DNA of 41,501 nt from Nanobdellota archaeon. Lineage in GTDB: Archaea; Nanobdellota; Nanobdellia; Pacearchaeales; GW2011-AR1. Positions 9,189 through 20,046 of the stretch are shown piece after piece (position 1 is the stretch's first letter; each line of letters starts with the position of its first letter). The stretch lies in assembly GCA_027858295.1 (NCBI GenBank), contig JAQICZ010000063.1, forward strand, positions 1 through 41,501, written 5' to 3'. A program made the position numbers and the translations under genes. The notes beneath the pieces are model-generated. The model was not told where the DNA came from, searched no databases, and saw only the letters and a list, made by a program, of their open reading frames with translations.

Positions 9189-11021
9189 TTATCCAAGAAT
9201 CTTCCCAATTATTTTCATAACTTCCCCAGCCTGAACCTTCCCATCAAATTCTTTCATAATAATTCCCATATAAGCATTAGGTCTTAAGCCAGGCTTATCC
9301 TTAATCAAGACAGCAATCCGACCTTCAATCTCAGAAGAGTCAACCTTCTCAACTTTAACAGCCTCAAGAGCAGAAACACCATTAACTATTTTTTCAAGAA
9401 TCATTTTCAAATCACCCTCATCAATCTTCCCTTTCACTAATTCTTCCATAACAAAAGTCAAAACTTCAACATCCAAAATTTCTTCAACTTCAGTTATATC
9501 CTTATCAGTTTTAGCCGCAATTTCTCCAGTCAACAACAATAATATTTTTCCAACAACCTTCGGATGACCAACAACAGAACTAATCGCTTTAAAATCTTCA
9601 AATTTATCTCTCTTAAAAAGAATAGTAATCATATCTTCTGATAAACCTTCTTTCTTCAATCTAGCCTCAACAACAGAACGCAACTCAGGTAAATTCTTTT
9701 TAGCCTTATTAATTAAATCTCTATGAATATGCAAAATCTCTAAATCAGTTTCAGGATACATTCTAGCAGAACCAGGCATCGGCCTAAGAAATTCAGTAGT
9801 AGCGTCAGGCAAACAATTTCTAACTTCACTAGAATTAGGTTCATTCAACTTTAACATTCTAGGAAACAAAACTTCTTTAAACATTTTTTCAGCATTAACC
9901 TTATCACCAAGAACCATCAAAAAAGCATCTCCACTAGAAGCACCAAACTCTTTTTTAATACGGGCTATATCTTCTGAAGAAAATTTATATTTCCCAACTA
10001 AATCCTCATCACTATGAATTACTCCACCGAAACCACGAGTTTTAGCATAACGAGCAAGGTCTGTTCCAAGCCTATAACCAGAAAACAACTCACGACCGAA
10101 TAAACCTTCATAACCTTTAACAGAACATCCAACAAATTTAGCTCCGCCTTTAATTGCCTTCTTCATCCATTCCAATTCAACAGCTAAAGAGACCTCCTTA
10201 ATATCTCCAATTTTAACTTTAAATATTTCCTTACTTAAATCCAATAAACCTTTCTGTCGAAGAATCTCATTATCAACACATAACTCCATAATTTTTGGAT
10301 CCTGAAAACCTTTAATCTCAACTCGATTAGAGCCCTTAACTGAAATATTAATGTCTTGCCTAATAGTTCCAATCCCACGACGAACCTTACAACTTCTCAA
10401 AATTTCTCCAATCTTCAAAGCAGTTTCCTTTGCGTGTGCTGCATCTTTTATATCAGGCGCCGTCACAACCTCTACGAGTGGCAAACCTAATCTATCAAGT
10501 TTATACACAACTCTATCCTTCTCACGACTAACAGGCCGAGCAGAATCCTCCTCGAGTAAAATAAAACTAATTCCAACCTTTCCTCTAGAAGTCTCGACAA
10601 AGCCATCACGGGCAAACATAACAGTCCTCTGGAACCCAGAAGTGTTCGAACCATTAATCACAGTCTTTCTCATAACCTGCGCCATTGGAATAATCTTACA
10701 ATTCAAAAGCTCACCAATTTGTAAAGCAATATACAAAGCCTCCTGATTAATTTTATGTGGTGGTTCCTCATCTAACTCCACAAGACAAGTAGTGTCATTA
10801 CCCTGATAGACAAAGGTCTTGTCCTCTAAATGCTGATACTTCGCCGCAACATCAATCTCACCAGATTCTCCAGAAACCAAATGCAATTTCCGACTAACTT
10901 CAAAGAGAGGCTCATCACTTCTCAGAACTCCAGGACAATTACAAAACAACTTTCCAGTGTCAAGCTGCTGATGAATTTCAATCCCAGCCTTAAATCCTAA
11001 TTTTTCATAATCAACTACCAT
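9189..11021 (-). CDS. gatE: glutamyl-tRNA(Gln) amidotransferase subunit E
   Basis: LGFKAGIEIHQQLDTGKLFCNCPG, YQGNDTTCLVELDEEPPH, GTIRQDINISV; long GatB/E protein with C-terminal YqeY-like tail. Confidence 0.93.
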   Translation of the reverse strand: MVVDYEKLGFKAGIEIHQQLDTGKLFCNCPGVLRSDEPLFEVSRKLHLVSGESGEIDVAAKYQHLEDKTFVYQGNDTTCLVELDEEPPHKINQEALYIALQIGELLNCKIIPMAQVMRKTVINGSNTSGFQRTVMFARDGFVETSRGKVGISFILLEEDSARPVSREKDRVVYKLDRLGLPLVEVVTAPDIKDAAHAKETALKIGEILRSCKVRRGIGTIRQDINISVKGSNRVEIKGFQDPKIMELCVDNEILRQKGLLDLSKEIFKVKIGDIKEVSLAVELEWMKKAIKGGAKFVGCSVKGYEGLFGRELFSGYRLGTDLARYAKTRGFGGVIHSDEDLVGKYKFSSEDIARIKKEFGASSGDAFLMVLGDKVNAEKMFKEVLFPRMLKLNEPNSSEVRNCLPDATTEFLRPMPGSARMYPETDLEILHIHRDLINKAKKNLPELRSVVEARLKKEGLSEDMITILFKRDKFEDFKAISSVVGHPKVVGKILLLLTGEIAAKTDKDITEVEEILDVEVLTFVMEELVKGKIDEGDLKMILEKIVNGVSALEAVKVEKVDSSEIEGRIAVLIKDKPGLRPNAYMGIIMKEFDGKVQAGEVMKIIGKILG

Positions 11022-11055
11022 AAGAGAAGAAGAAAAAACCTATTTATTAAATTAT

Positions 11056-11418
11056 TCAATCGAAACGTTTCAGTATACTGGACCTATAATAACGAAAATT
11101 ATCCTTACCATTAAATCTTTCTAAATCTTCAAGAGTCTGATATCTAAAAACACCAGCCTGAGAATGAGCAATAATAGTAGAGTAAGTCCCTACACCCAGA
11201 ATTTCACTCTTATCATCAACAACAACACCTACATGGTTTTTATTCAGAGCATCCTTCCAAGAAACAAAATAGCCATCTTTCGCAACAGAAGTTTTTTCAA
11301 AGTCCATAGATTTTCCAAACTCCGATATTCTACTCAAAGCATTTACCTTCAAAAGAGCATCATCAGAAATTGTTCTCCCAACCAGACCAGTGATTCTAGA
11401 GAAGTTTTTACTTTTCAT
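11056..11418 (-). CDS. hypothetical protein, possible papain/NlpC-like fold without a Cys nucleophile
   Basis: DGYFVSWKDALNKNHVGVVVDDKSEILGVGTYSTIIAHS resembles the core of the neighbouring ORF; no cysteine present. Confidence 0.6.
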   Translation of the reverse strand: MKSKNFSRITGLVGRTISDDALLKVNALSRISEFGKSMDFEKTSVAKDGYFVSWKDALNKNHVGVVVDDKSEILGVGTYSTIIAHSQAGVFRYQTLEDLERFNGKDNFRYYRSSILKRFD

Positions 11419-11482
11419 TAAGACTCCTAAAAAAAAACACTACTTAAAGATTATTGAACTCAAAAACATATTAAATAAAAAA

Positions 11483-11881
11483 TCATTCTATCAATTCCAA
11501 TTTACTCGGAACCTTATATCTCGTAGATATACCCGCAGAATTAAATTCTTTACTCATTTCACTCAAATCCGTTAAAGTTAATCTTCCACCACCATTTTGA
11601 AGAGACCCATTTCTATGCAAAACCTTATATGGGTTCTCCTGAAAAATTACTCCCTCGTGAATAGGGTTACCATCAGTACCCCAAACAACTAAGTATCCTT
11701 TTTCTGGTTTAAACTTTGTAGATAAATTAAAATTTATTTTTTTTGCATCTTCTCTAGAGATCATCCTATCAGAGTCTATTTCTCCAACGAGATATGAAGC
11801 AGTACCTGCACAATTTGAGCCAATGCTCTCAGCTGTTTTTACTCTATGCTGCATAAATTGATAAAAATCTTTATTTTCCAT
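11483..11881 (-). CDS. hypothetical papain/NlpC-P60-like protein
   Basis: Cys-His order: SNCAGTASYLVGE ... KPEKGYLVVWGTDGNPIHEGVIFQENPYKVLHRNG. Confidence 0.6.
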   Translation of the reverse strand: MENKDFYQFMQHRVKTAESIGSNCAGTASYLVGEIDSDRMISREDAKKINFNLSTKFKPEKGYLVVWGTDGNPIHEGVIFQENPYKVLHRNGSLQNGGGRLTLTDLSEMSKEFNSAGISTRYKVPSKLELIE

Positions 11882-11882
11882 A

Positions 11883-12209
11883 TTATTGTGACTCCATACC
11901 TGAGACTAAATCATAAACTGTTCTTATCCCCATTTTTTGTAAATTCTCAGCATCATCAACAATAGTCGTATGATTATACCCAAAAGGTGTAAGTTCTCCA
12001 CGATACTTAACTAACATTTCAGATTCCCCTTCTTTTGCTAAAAAATAAGCCCTATTATTGCCATCACTAATAACATTCCCAATATTTGTTTTCCAAACTT
12101 CTGGCAAACGTTCTATCTCGGAAATTCCATTCTTTTCAAAATATTCCTGACTACTCTTACGTGGAGTATCCGATACCAATAAATCCTTTAAGCTCATCTT
12201 CTTTTCCAT
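11883..12209 (-). CDS. hypothetical protein, first gene of the three-gene set
   Basis: Tight spacing to 11483-11881; GYNHTTIVDDAENLQKMGIRTVYDLV. Confidence 0.6.
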   Translation of the reverse strand: MEKKMSLKDLLVSDTPRKSSQEYFEKNGISEIERLPEVWKTNIGNVISDGNNRAYFLAKEGESEMLVKYRGELTPFGYNHTTIVDDAENLQKMGIRTVYDLVSGMESQ

Positions 12210-12327
12210 AAAATATACACGAAAAACATCTATTTAAACCTTTCTTTCTGACACTACACCAAAGGGACAACAATAAAATAAAACTATTCGAATAAAGCTT
12301 TATAATCTCAAAAATCCAAATAAACTT

Positions 12328-12735
12328 ATGAAGAAAGTGGTAAAAAAAAAAGTGAATAAAAATAAAAAAGGCCAATTAGCCCCAACTACTCTTGCATCAA
12401 CAAAATTTGGACAAAGAGCCGCAGACCAAGTAACAAAATGGGCTGGAAGTTGGACATTCATTCTTACATTTATCGGGTTCCTATTACTCTGGATAGTAAC
12501 AAACACATACGCCTGGCTTCACGAATGGGATCCTTTTCCATTTATTCTATTAAACCTAGTATTATCTTGCATTGCCGCACTTCAAGCCCCCATAATCCTT
12601 ATGAGCCAAAATAGAGCTGCAGAAAAAGACCGCCAGCGAGCTGAATATGATTACGCAGTAAACAGAAGAGCAGAAAGAGAAATCTCAGACCTAAAAAAAC
12701 AACTTACAAGAATTGAAAAATATTTGCACAAATAA
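12328..12735 (+). CDS. DUF1003-family membrane protein
   Basis: GQRAADQVTKWAGSWTFILTFIGFLLLWIVTN ... DPFPFILLNLVLSCIAALQAPIILMSQNRAAEKDRQRAEYDYAVNRRAEREI. Confidence 0.88.
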   Translation: MKKVVKKKVNKNKKGQLAPTTLASTKFGQRAADQVTKWAGSWTFILTFIGFLLLWIVTNTYAWLHEWDPFPFILLNLVLSCIAALQAPIILMSQNRAAEKDRQRAEYDYAVNRRAEREISDLKKQLTRIEKYLHK

Positions 12736-12962
12736 GACAGTCAATCGCAAACCGCCAAAACAAAACCTATTCTCGAAAAAACATAGTACACAGATTAAAG
12801 AGACTCAAGAGATAATATACTCAACCACAAAATCCCTTAAATCCCAAAAATCCGTGTACCAAATGGCTAAACATTCATTAAATCAAAATCCATTAACACA
12901 ACCTGTAAACAGATTATCGGGCAAAACACTCCCAAAGAAAAACACTCCATTATTTTCGAGCA

Positions 12963-13074
12963 GCGTACAGTATGCGGCTTACAGTTTGTGGCTCACGGTC
13001 AACGGTTTACGGCTTACAGTTCACGATCAACAGTCTACGGTCAACAGTCTACGGCTTACTGTCTGCGGTCTACT
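12963..13074. repeat. degenerate 7-bp tandem repeat, about 16 units (consensus about GTCTACG/GTCAACA)
   Basis: Read in register: GCGTACA GTATGCG GCTTACA GTTTGTG GCTCACG GTCAACG GTTTACG GCTTACA GTTCACG ATCAACA GTCTACG GTCAACA GTCTACG GCTTACT GTCTGCG GTCTACT. Confidence 0.9.
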
Positions 13075-13174
13075 ATTCTAAAATCCGGTCATTAATCTCC
13101 TTCCGACATTTTTATCTAAAAAACTTTCCCAAGAGTTTTTTAGTGCCCATAAAATCGTCGCATGAATTAAATCC

Positions 13175-14449
13175 TTATTCTGTAATTCTAGGATTTAATT
13201 CCTTAGCAAAATTAAATAACATCTTCTCTTTCACAACTTCCTTATCCTTGGCCCAATCTTCATGACCTAAAACCCAACTTAACTTTACAAACGCCGTCTC
13301 AGTCAGCATATCCTCTAAAAATATAATCCCTGAATTAGCAAGCTCACGACCAGTAACATATACGAGAGGCTGTAAACGACCATTCATAGTCTGAGGTGTA
13401 GCACAAACAATCATCCCCTTATCCATAACTTCCTTCAACTTCTTTGTCCACGGTAACCTAGCACCACTAACAGCGATATCTCCAATTCCCATAAATTCAA
13501 TAATAATACCCTTGTATCCATTTTCAAGGTAATAATCCAAGATACTCGGATTTTGCCCAGGAATAAACTTAATCACTCCAATCTTTTCCTCAAAAGAAAC
13601 ATCCAGAATAACTTTTTTCTTATTCTCTCGAGGATTAAAATTAGAAAGATATTCCAGCTTTTCAGGAGAAATTTTCAATATAGGCTCAGAATTTACAGGC
13701 CTAAAAGCATCCCTTCTTGAGGAATGTAATTTCTTAACTTTAGTTCCGAGAATAGCATAACAAAAATTATCATTTGAATTCGCATGACCAACCGTCATAA
13801 CCTCAGCAACATTTGAAATTGCAGCTTGAACAGAACATTCTAAATTCAAAGAAGCATCCGAAGAAGCCCGGTCAATACTCCTCTGAGAATAAGTAACAAT
13901 AACCGGCTTATTCAAATCTCGCAAGAAGAAAGACAAAGCCGCAGACGTATAATGCAAAGTATCAGTCCCCTGGGTCAAAATAACTCCACTAATTGATTTA
14001 TCATTAAGCATCTTCCCAATTACTTTGGCAACCTTCTGCCAATCCTTAAAATCCATATTCTCAGATCCCTTCATAAAAGGCGATTCCACCTTCACATTAA
14101 CCTTGTTGAATAGATTAGGATAAATCTTGAAAAGTTCCTCAGGAGTATCAACCCAATCAACTCCACCTTTACCAGGATTCAACTTAGCAGAAATCGTTCC
14201 ACCAATCATAACAAGCCCAATCGTAGGCTTCGAGCCATCACTAACAATCTCGAAATGAGTTTCAACTTCCTTTCTCTTCTTAATTAATTTAATCTCATTT
14301 ACATCTTTACGATTAAATCCAATATTATATCCGTTATCAAGTTTCAAAAGAAAAGTTCCAGCTTCAGGACTAGGTAAATAAACACCCTCATAAATTTCCT
14401 TAATCTTATGAACTTCAACTCTATCTCCAAATTCAGCATTACATTTCAT
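13175..14449 (-). CDS. gatD: glutamyl-tRNA(Gln) amidotransferase subunit D (asparaginase-type)
   Basis: VMIGGTISAKLNPGKGGVDW, ILTQGTDTLHYTSAALSFFL, HANSNDNFCYAILGTKVKKLHSSRRDAFRPVN. Confidence 0.93.
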   Translation of the reverse strand: MKCNAEFGDRVEVHKIKEIYEGVYLPSPEAGTFLLKLDNGYNIGFNRKDVNEIKLIKKRKEVETHFEIVSDGSKPTIGLVMIGGTISAKLNPGKGGVDWVDTPEELFKIYPNLFNKVNVKVESPFMKGSENMDFKDWQKVAKVIGKMLNDKSISGVILTQGTDTLHYTSAALSFFLRDLNKPVIVTYSQRSIDRASSDASLNLECSVQAAISNVAEVMTVGHANSNDNFCYAILGTKVKKLHSSRRDAFRPVNSEPILKISPEKLEYLSNFNPRENKKKVILDVSFEEKIGVIKFIPGQNPSILDYYLENGYKGIIIEFMGIGDIAVSGARLPWTKKLKEVMDKGMIVCATPQTMNGRLQPLVYVTGRELANSGIIFLEDMLTETAFVKLSWVLGHEDWAKDKEVVKEKMLFNFAKELNPRITE

Positions 14450-14574
14450 ACTTTAAAGAAAAAAACATAAGTTATAAGGTTTTTTCTTATCTTGCATAAA
14501 ACTATCCAACCATAAGACTATCAGCTATCACATATACCTAACCCTTAAAAACCAAAATTACCTAAAAACCCAAT

Positions 14575-15120
14575 ATGACAATAAAAAACCCCTGGCATGA
14601 TGTTCCAACCCATCCAAAATCACCAGAAATAATAAAAGCTGTAATCGAAATTCCAAAAGATTCAACAGTAAAATACGAGCTAGACAAAGAAACAGGAATG
14701 CTAATGCTTGACAGATTTCTATATTCTGCAGTTCACTACCCCGGAGACTACGGCTTTGTTCCACAAACCCTCTGGGACGACGGAGACCCACTAGACATCA
14801 TTATTCTAACTGGAAGACCAGTATACCCAATGATACTAGCATGTGTGAGAGTAATTGGTGTCCTTCGAATGATAGACGGAGATGAAAGCGATGACAAAAT
14901 AATCGGAGTTTACAACCAAGACCCTAGATTCAACGAATATACTGATCTAAAAGATATTCCAGAACATACACTAAAAGAACTAAAATACTTCTTCGAAAAA
15001 TACAAAAAACTACAAGGCAAAACATGCCAAGTCCCAGAGATAGAAGGTAAAGAAGAAGCCCTAAAAGCCATTAGACGATCTCAAAAAATGTATGACGAAA
15101 AATATGGCAAAAGAAAATAA
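14575..15120 (+). CDS. ppa: inorganic pyrophosphatase (class A)
   Basis: YPGDYGFVPQTLWDDGDPLDIIIL; YNQDPRFNEYTDLKDIPEHTLKELKYFFEKYKKLQGK. Confidence 0.95.
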   Translation: MTIKNPWHDVPTHPKSPEIIKAVIEIPKDSTVKYELDKETGMLMLDRFLYSAVHYPGDYGFVPQTLWDDGDPLDIIILTGRPVYPMILACVRVIGVLRMIDGDESDDKIIGVYNQDPRFNEYTDLKDIPEHTLKELKYFFEKYKKLQGKTCQVPEIEGKEEALKAIRRSQKMYDEKYGKRK

Positions 15121-15156
15121 ACTCTTTTTTTGACAAGCATAGAATCTAAAAAAAAA

Positions 15157-17694
15157 TCATTCTTTAACTCTCTTAATAATAATCTTCGTAATCCAGATTG
15201 CTAAGAAATAACCAATTAAAACACCAGAAATCAAAATCGCCCAAGAAGTAAAATGTAATGGTACAATTCCAAACAACTTACCAATTGGCGTATAAATAAC
15301 AACCAACTGCAATATCAACGAAATAATCAAGGCCCAAAACAAAAACATATTAGAAAACCAACCAAGATTTTCTTGTTTTCTTATAACAGCAACCCTAACA
15401 AATTCATATAAAATAAATCCAGTAAATAAAGTTGTCCTTGCAATCCCACTATCCTTTGTAAAATAAAGTGAAACGAAGAATGTCGCAAATAAAATAATTG
15501 TCTTTTTAGCACCAATAACTCCAGTCAACCAATATAGTTTTTTATCAAGAATAGCCGCAGATTTTTTACGAGGTGACTCTTCCATTATCTTTGGACGTGC
15601 AGGATCTACCCCTAAAGCTAAAGCAGGAAAACCATCTGTTAAAAGATTAATCCACAACAACTGAATAGGTAACAAAATAGGTTCCTTCAAAGCCAAAAAC
15701 AATGTCGCCAAAAATATAATTGCAACTTCTGCAAAATTACTTGTCAAAAGATAATTTGTAAATTTCTGAATATTGTTAAAAACTCTTCTTCCTTCCTTTA
15801 CTGCAGAAACAATAGTTACAAAATTATCATCAAGCAAAATCAAATCAGATGCCTGCTTCGCAACATCAGTTCCACGTATTCCCATTGCAACACCTACATC
15901 AGCTTTCTTTAATGCAAGCGCATCATTAACACCATCTCCAGTCATCGCAACAATATTTTCATTGCCTTGAAGTACAGTCATTATTCTCAACTTATGCTCT
16001 GGAGTTAATCTCGCAAAAACCCTACAGCCACCAACAATCTTAGAATATAACTTTTTATCATTTATCTTTTCAATCTCAACACCAGTCAACACACTGCTGC
16101 TTTCAATCCCAACCTGTTTTGCAATCACCTTAGCTGTCAAAGGATTATCCCCCGTAAGCATCAAAACAGTAATCCCAGCAGTCTTACATTTCACAATAGC
16201 CCCAGAGACTCCCTCCCTAGGAGGATCTATTATACCTTCAAGCCCAATAAAAATTAAATTCTTTTCAATAGAAGAATCATTCTTCTCCTCCGAGCCAGCA
16301 GGCCTATAAGCAAAACCAATCACACGTAAGCCTAGAGATGCAAAACGAGTATTCGTCTCAAGTATTTTTTTCTTCTCAAGAGATGTCAAAGCAACCACCT
16401 TTCCGTCAATCAAAATATGACTACAAACATTGACTATACTCTCAGGAGCTCCCTTAGTATAGACTACATTTTTCCTGTCCTTTGAAGACACGACAACACT
16501 AACCATTTTTCTATTTGCATCAAAAGGAACCTCAAATATTCTTTTATATTTCAAGTCATATTTTTTTTTATCAAACCCTAAACTCATCCCGAAATTTCTA
16601 ATCGCAATATCTGTTTCATCTCCAACAACCTTTAACTTCTCATCATATATCTCCTTTGAATTATTATCCAAGACACCACAAAGACAAAGCTCTTCAATTT
16701 CAGATTTAACAATATCTTTAATTTCAACTTCTTTGCGATTCGAATAAATCTTTGCAACAGACATTTCATTCTTTGTTATAGTGCCTGTTTTATCTGTACA
16801 AATATAATTTACACTTCCAATAGATTCTATCACAGAAAGTTTCCTAACAAGAGCATTTTGCTTCAGCATTACTTTTGACCCAACAGCAAGACTTAACACC
16901 AAAACCGCGGGAAGCCCTTCTGGAATAGCCGCAACAGCCAAAGCAATCGCAATCAAAATAGAATTGGTCAAGCTATATTTTATCAACCCAAAAAGGGAAG
17001 TCATAATAGCAACAAAAAGAACTATCCAAAATAACTTATTACTCAATTTATCCATCTGTACATAGAAAGGTGTTTTTTCTTCAACAATATTTTCAATCTG
17101 GTGAGCAATCTGCCCCATCCTTGTTTTCATTCCAGTTCTATACACTTCAGCATATCCATTCCCAGAGACAGCATAAGTATTCATATAGATCTCATTCCCA
17201 ATCTTCTTATTCACAGCCATAGATTCTCCTGTTAAAGACGATTCATCTATCTGAAGATAATTTGCTTCAATCAATTTCGCATCTGCAGGAACAATATCCC
17301 CCTCTTCAAGAACCAATAAATCTCCAGGAACTACATTCTTAGTAAAAATTAAACTAACAACACCATCTCTTAGAACTTTTGTTTTCGGATTTGACATTTT
17401 CTTCAAAGCTTCTATACTTTTTTCCGCCTTATAATCTTGAATAAATCCACTAACTCCAGAAACAATAACAATAACAACAATCAAAATAACATCCAAGAAA
17501 CCTTCAGATTTACCAAAATAATTAACAGCTGCAAGTATTAACGCAGAAACCATCAAAAGAATCAAAAGTGGAGATTTGAATTGCTCAAAAAAAATCTTAA
17601 AAGGGCTCACCTGTTTCTCTCGAACAAGAATATTCTCTCCATATTTTAAAAGAGACCTCTGTGCTTCCTCAGATGATAAACCTTTATTTTCCAT
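15157..17694 (-). CDS. cation-transporting P-type ATPase (P2A / Ca2+-type)
   Basis: DESSLTGESMAVNK, AIPEGLPAVLVL, CTDKTGTITKNEM, MTGDGVNDALALKKADVGVAMG, NLLTDGFPALALG. Start adjusted to MENKGLSSEEAQ. Confidence 0.93.
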   Translation of the reverse strand: MENKGLSSEEAQRSLLKYGENILVREKQVSPFKIFFEQFKSPLLILLMVSALILAAVNYFGKSEGFLDVILIVVIVIVSGVSGFIQDYKAEKSIEALKKMSNPKTKVLRDGVVSLIFTKNVVPGDLLVLEEGDIVPADAKLIEANYLQIDESSLTGESMAVNKKIGNEIYMNTYAVSGNGYAEVYRTGMKTRMGQIAHQIENIVEEKTPFYVQMDKLSNKLFWIVLFVAIMTSLFGLIKYSLTNSILIAIALAVAAIPEGLPAVLVLSLAVGSKVMLKQNALVRKLSVIESIGSVNYICTDKTGTITKNEMSVAKIYSNRKEVEIKDIVKSEIEELCLCGVLDNNSKEIYDEKLKVVGDETDIAIRNFGMSLGFDKKKYDLKYKRIFEVPFDANRKMVSVVVSSKDRKNVVYTKGAPESIVNVCSHILIDGKVVALTSLEKKKILETNTRFASLGLRVIGFAYRPAGSEEKNDSSIEKNLIFIGLEGIIDPPREGVSGAIVKCKTAGITVLMLTGDNPLTAKVIAKQVGIESSSVLTGVEIEKINDKKLYSKIVGGCRVFARLTPEHKLRIMTVLQGNENIVAMTGDGVNDALALKKADVGVAMGIRGTDVAKQASDLILLDDNFVTIVSAVKEGRRVFNNIQKFTNYLLTSNFAEVAIIFLATLFLALKEPILLPIQLLWINLLTDGFPALALGVDPARPKIMEESPRKKSAAILDKKLYWLTGVIGAKKTIILFATFFVSLYFTKDSGIARTTLFTGFILYEFVRVAVIRKQENLGWFSNMFLFWALIISLILQLVVIYTPIGKLFGIVPLHFTSWAILISGVLIGYFLAIWITKIIIKRVKE

Positions 17695-18856
17695 TATTAA
17701 CCTTCCACTTAACAATTAATTTTGAAAACAAAATCGGTATTACTAGGGTAAAAATAACACTTGAAGCTACAATTATAGAATAAAGTCCTTCCTGAATTAA
17801 TCCACTATCTAGAAGTATTTTTATTATAACAATACTTGTACTAAATCTTGCGGAAAGCCCTATTCCCAAAAGAATCGCGTCTTTCTTGCCCAATTTTTTA
17901 TATGCAAACATATAACTAGCTACTAATTTGGAGACTGTTGAAGCAAAAAAGATAAGAAGCAGCAACCAAAAAGATGAAACAATATAACCAACATTCAATG
18001 CTAATCCAACAGAAAGGAAAAATATCGGAGCAAAAAATCCGTAACACAAACTCTTCATTTCACTTTCAATACTTTTTATTCTACTGACTGGCAAAAAAGT
18101 CTTCAAAGAAATACCTGCAAGAAGGGCTGCAAGAGCCGAACTACCAGAAAATTCACCAATACCAATAAACAAGAATAAAACTGCCAGTGAGAGTAGAAAC
18201 AACGTTTCTATTCTAAAAGAACTAAACTTCTGCCCCTTACTCTTCAATCTAATGAATAAACTAGTCAGCACAAATAACGATACAAATGCAATAATTGTCA
18301 TCAGAATTCCTCCTGTTGCAATTGCCGGAGACTCTATACCATAAAATAAGACAATAATGACCAAAATCATAATTTCAAAAATATCATCAAAAGACCCTAT
18401 ACCTAAAATCACTTGACCAAGCCTTGTCTTAACAAATTTAAACTCATCAAGAATTGGTATTAGAATCGCCTCTCCAACAGTTGCAAAAGAGGCTCCTACA
18501 ATAAAAGAAATAAACCATCCATAATTAAAAACAAAATGGATTAAAAACATCCCGACTAAACTTTCTACAAGAATTATAAAAAAAGTTCCTTTTACAATAA
18601 ACCCTGCAAATTTTCTCATTTTTTTTAAATCAATTTCAAAACCAATTATGAACAACAGAAAAAGCATTCCTAAATTAGCCATAAACCCGAATTCTACTGA
18701 TGATGTTATACTTCCAAATGGATTTTTAATTGCCAGAAGAACACCAATCAAAAGCGAAGAAAAAATCCATGGAATTTTAAATTTCTCAAATAGTCTCCCG
18801 AGTAAAAAAACCGATATGAAAAAGACTGCAAGAAAAATAAAAATATTCACATCCAT
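17684..18856 (-). CDS. cation:proton antiporter, CPA2 family
   Basis: Multi-TM Na+/H+ exchanger-like protein (FIIGFEIDLKKMRKF, GIGEFSGSSALAALLAGISL, SVGLALN); overlaps the start of the ATPase gene. Confidence 0.85.
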   Translation of the reverse strand: MDVNIFIFLAVFFISVFLLGRLFEKFKIPWIFSSLLIGVLLAIKNPFGSITSSVEFGFMANLGMLFLLFIIGFEIDLKKMRKFAGFIVKGTFFIILVESLVGMFLIHFVFNYGWFISFIVGASFATVGEAILIPILDEFKFVKTRLGQVILGIGSFDDIFEIMILVIIVLFYGIESPAIATGGILMTIIAFVSLFVLTSLFIRLKSKGQKFSSFRIETLFLLSLAVLFLFIGIGEFSGSSALAALLAGISLKTFLPVSRIKSIESEMKSLCYGFFAPIFFLSVGLALNVGYIVSSFWLLLLIFFASTVSKLVASYMFAYKKLGKKDAILLGIGLSARFSTSIVIIKILLDSGLIQEGLYSIIVASSVIFTLVIPILFSKLIVKWKVNNGK

Positions 18857-18918
18857 GCATACAACTAGGTAGAACCGTTTTAAAATATTTATGGAAAGCT
18901 ATTCGTGTTATAACAATT

Positions 18919-20046
18919 TCAAATAAGCTCAATAATAACCCCAAAAACAAATATTAAAATCAAAAATCCCAAAATCCACCAATTACTATTCATTGAATAT
19001 TCGGCTTTTCTATTTCCCTTTTCTTTTGCTTTATTTATCATTAGAAGTGCCAATATTGCAACAATCCCACCAGAAACAACACCACCAATAGATAGAATCC
19101 TAGAAAAAGAAAAGAAATCTGTTAATTGAGACAAAACAAACAAAACAATCGGCACCAACGATGCAAGTATCCAGCTTTTATTTTCACTACATCTCTCATC
19201 AAACTGAAAACTTTCACAAAGAGCATTTCCATTTGCTAAATATGAAGTAAACATTGTAAATATTCCAAGGATAACAAATACTGACCCAAGTCCTAATGTT
19301 GCTACCTCTGGAGTACCCCCCCCTTCACTTCCTAAGACAACCAAAGTAAATAAAGAATAAAATATAATAGAGACAATTGTACCAGTCAAAAGAACTTTTT
19401 TAAATTGATGTTCATTATTCTTCAATACAATCTTAATCTCTGGAATAGAATTAAAGCTCATAAAAGCAAATAATACAACCCCAAAAGGCAACAGTAGATT
19501 TGCCTGATTAAAACCTAACAAGTTAGACATAACAACTTTTGGTATAAACAAACCAATAATAACTACAAGAAGCCCCAAAACAATCAGAACCCCTATTTTC
19601 TCAAATTTCTTCAACGATTTTATACCATCTTTTAATAAATAAGCCATGACAACTCCAGCTAAGATACCAAAATGAATCTCATAACTAACATTTCCAAAAA
19701 ATAAATAACTCAAACTCTTACCCATTCCTAACATATACGCAATCAAACCCGCATATATACCAAAAACAACTGCAAATTCCATTATATGCCGAGCTTTCAT
19801 TCCCAAGTATTTTTGGACATAACCAATCAGTTGATGATCTCCTTTTGTTCTCAAAGCAACCTCACCCAAAAAAGAATTCACAGTATAAATCAAAAAACCA
19901 ACAAAAAGGATATACGCTAAAGCAACAAAAAAACCAGATTGAGCAGCAATATACGGAATACCAAGAACTCCTGCCCCAATACAAGTTCCCACTAAGATAG
20001 AAGATGCTGTCAAATATTGTTTGGTACTACTTTTCATTTTAATCAC
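18919..20046 (-). CDS. amino acid permease (APC superfamily, aromatic amino acid type)
   Basis: SSILVGTCIGAGVLGIPYIAAQSGF; about 11 predicted TM segments. Confidence 0.85.
   Translation of the reverse strand: MIKMKSSTKQYLTASSILVGTCIGAGVLGIPYIAAQSGFFVALAYILFVGFLIYTVNSFLGEVALRTKGDHQLIGYVQKYLGMKARHIMEFAVVFGIYAGLIAYMLGMGKSLSYLFFGNVSYEIHFGILAGVVMAYLLKDGIKSLKKFEKIGVLIVLGLLVVIIGLFIPKVVMSNLLGFNQANLLLPFGVVLFAFMSFNSIPEIKIVLKNNEHQFKKVLLTGTIVSIIFYSLFTLVVLGSEGGGTPEVATLGLGSVFVILGIFTMFTSYLANGNALCESFQFDERCSENKSWILASLVPIVLFVLSQLTDFFSFSRILSIGGVVSGGIVAILALLMINKAKEKGNRKAEYSMNSNWWILGFLILIFVFGVIIELI

Noticed and set aside
12963-13074. Possible CRISPR array
   Set aside because: Units are 7 bp, contiguous and degenerate, with no spacers and no cas genes in the window.
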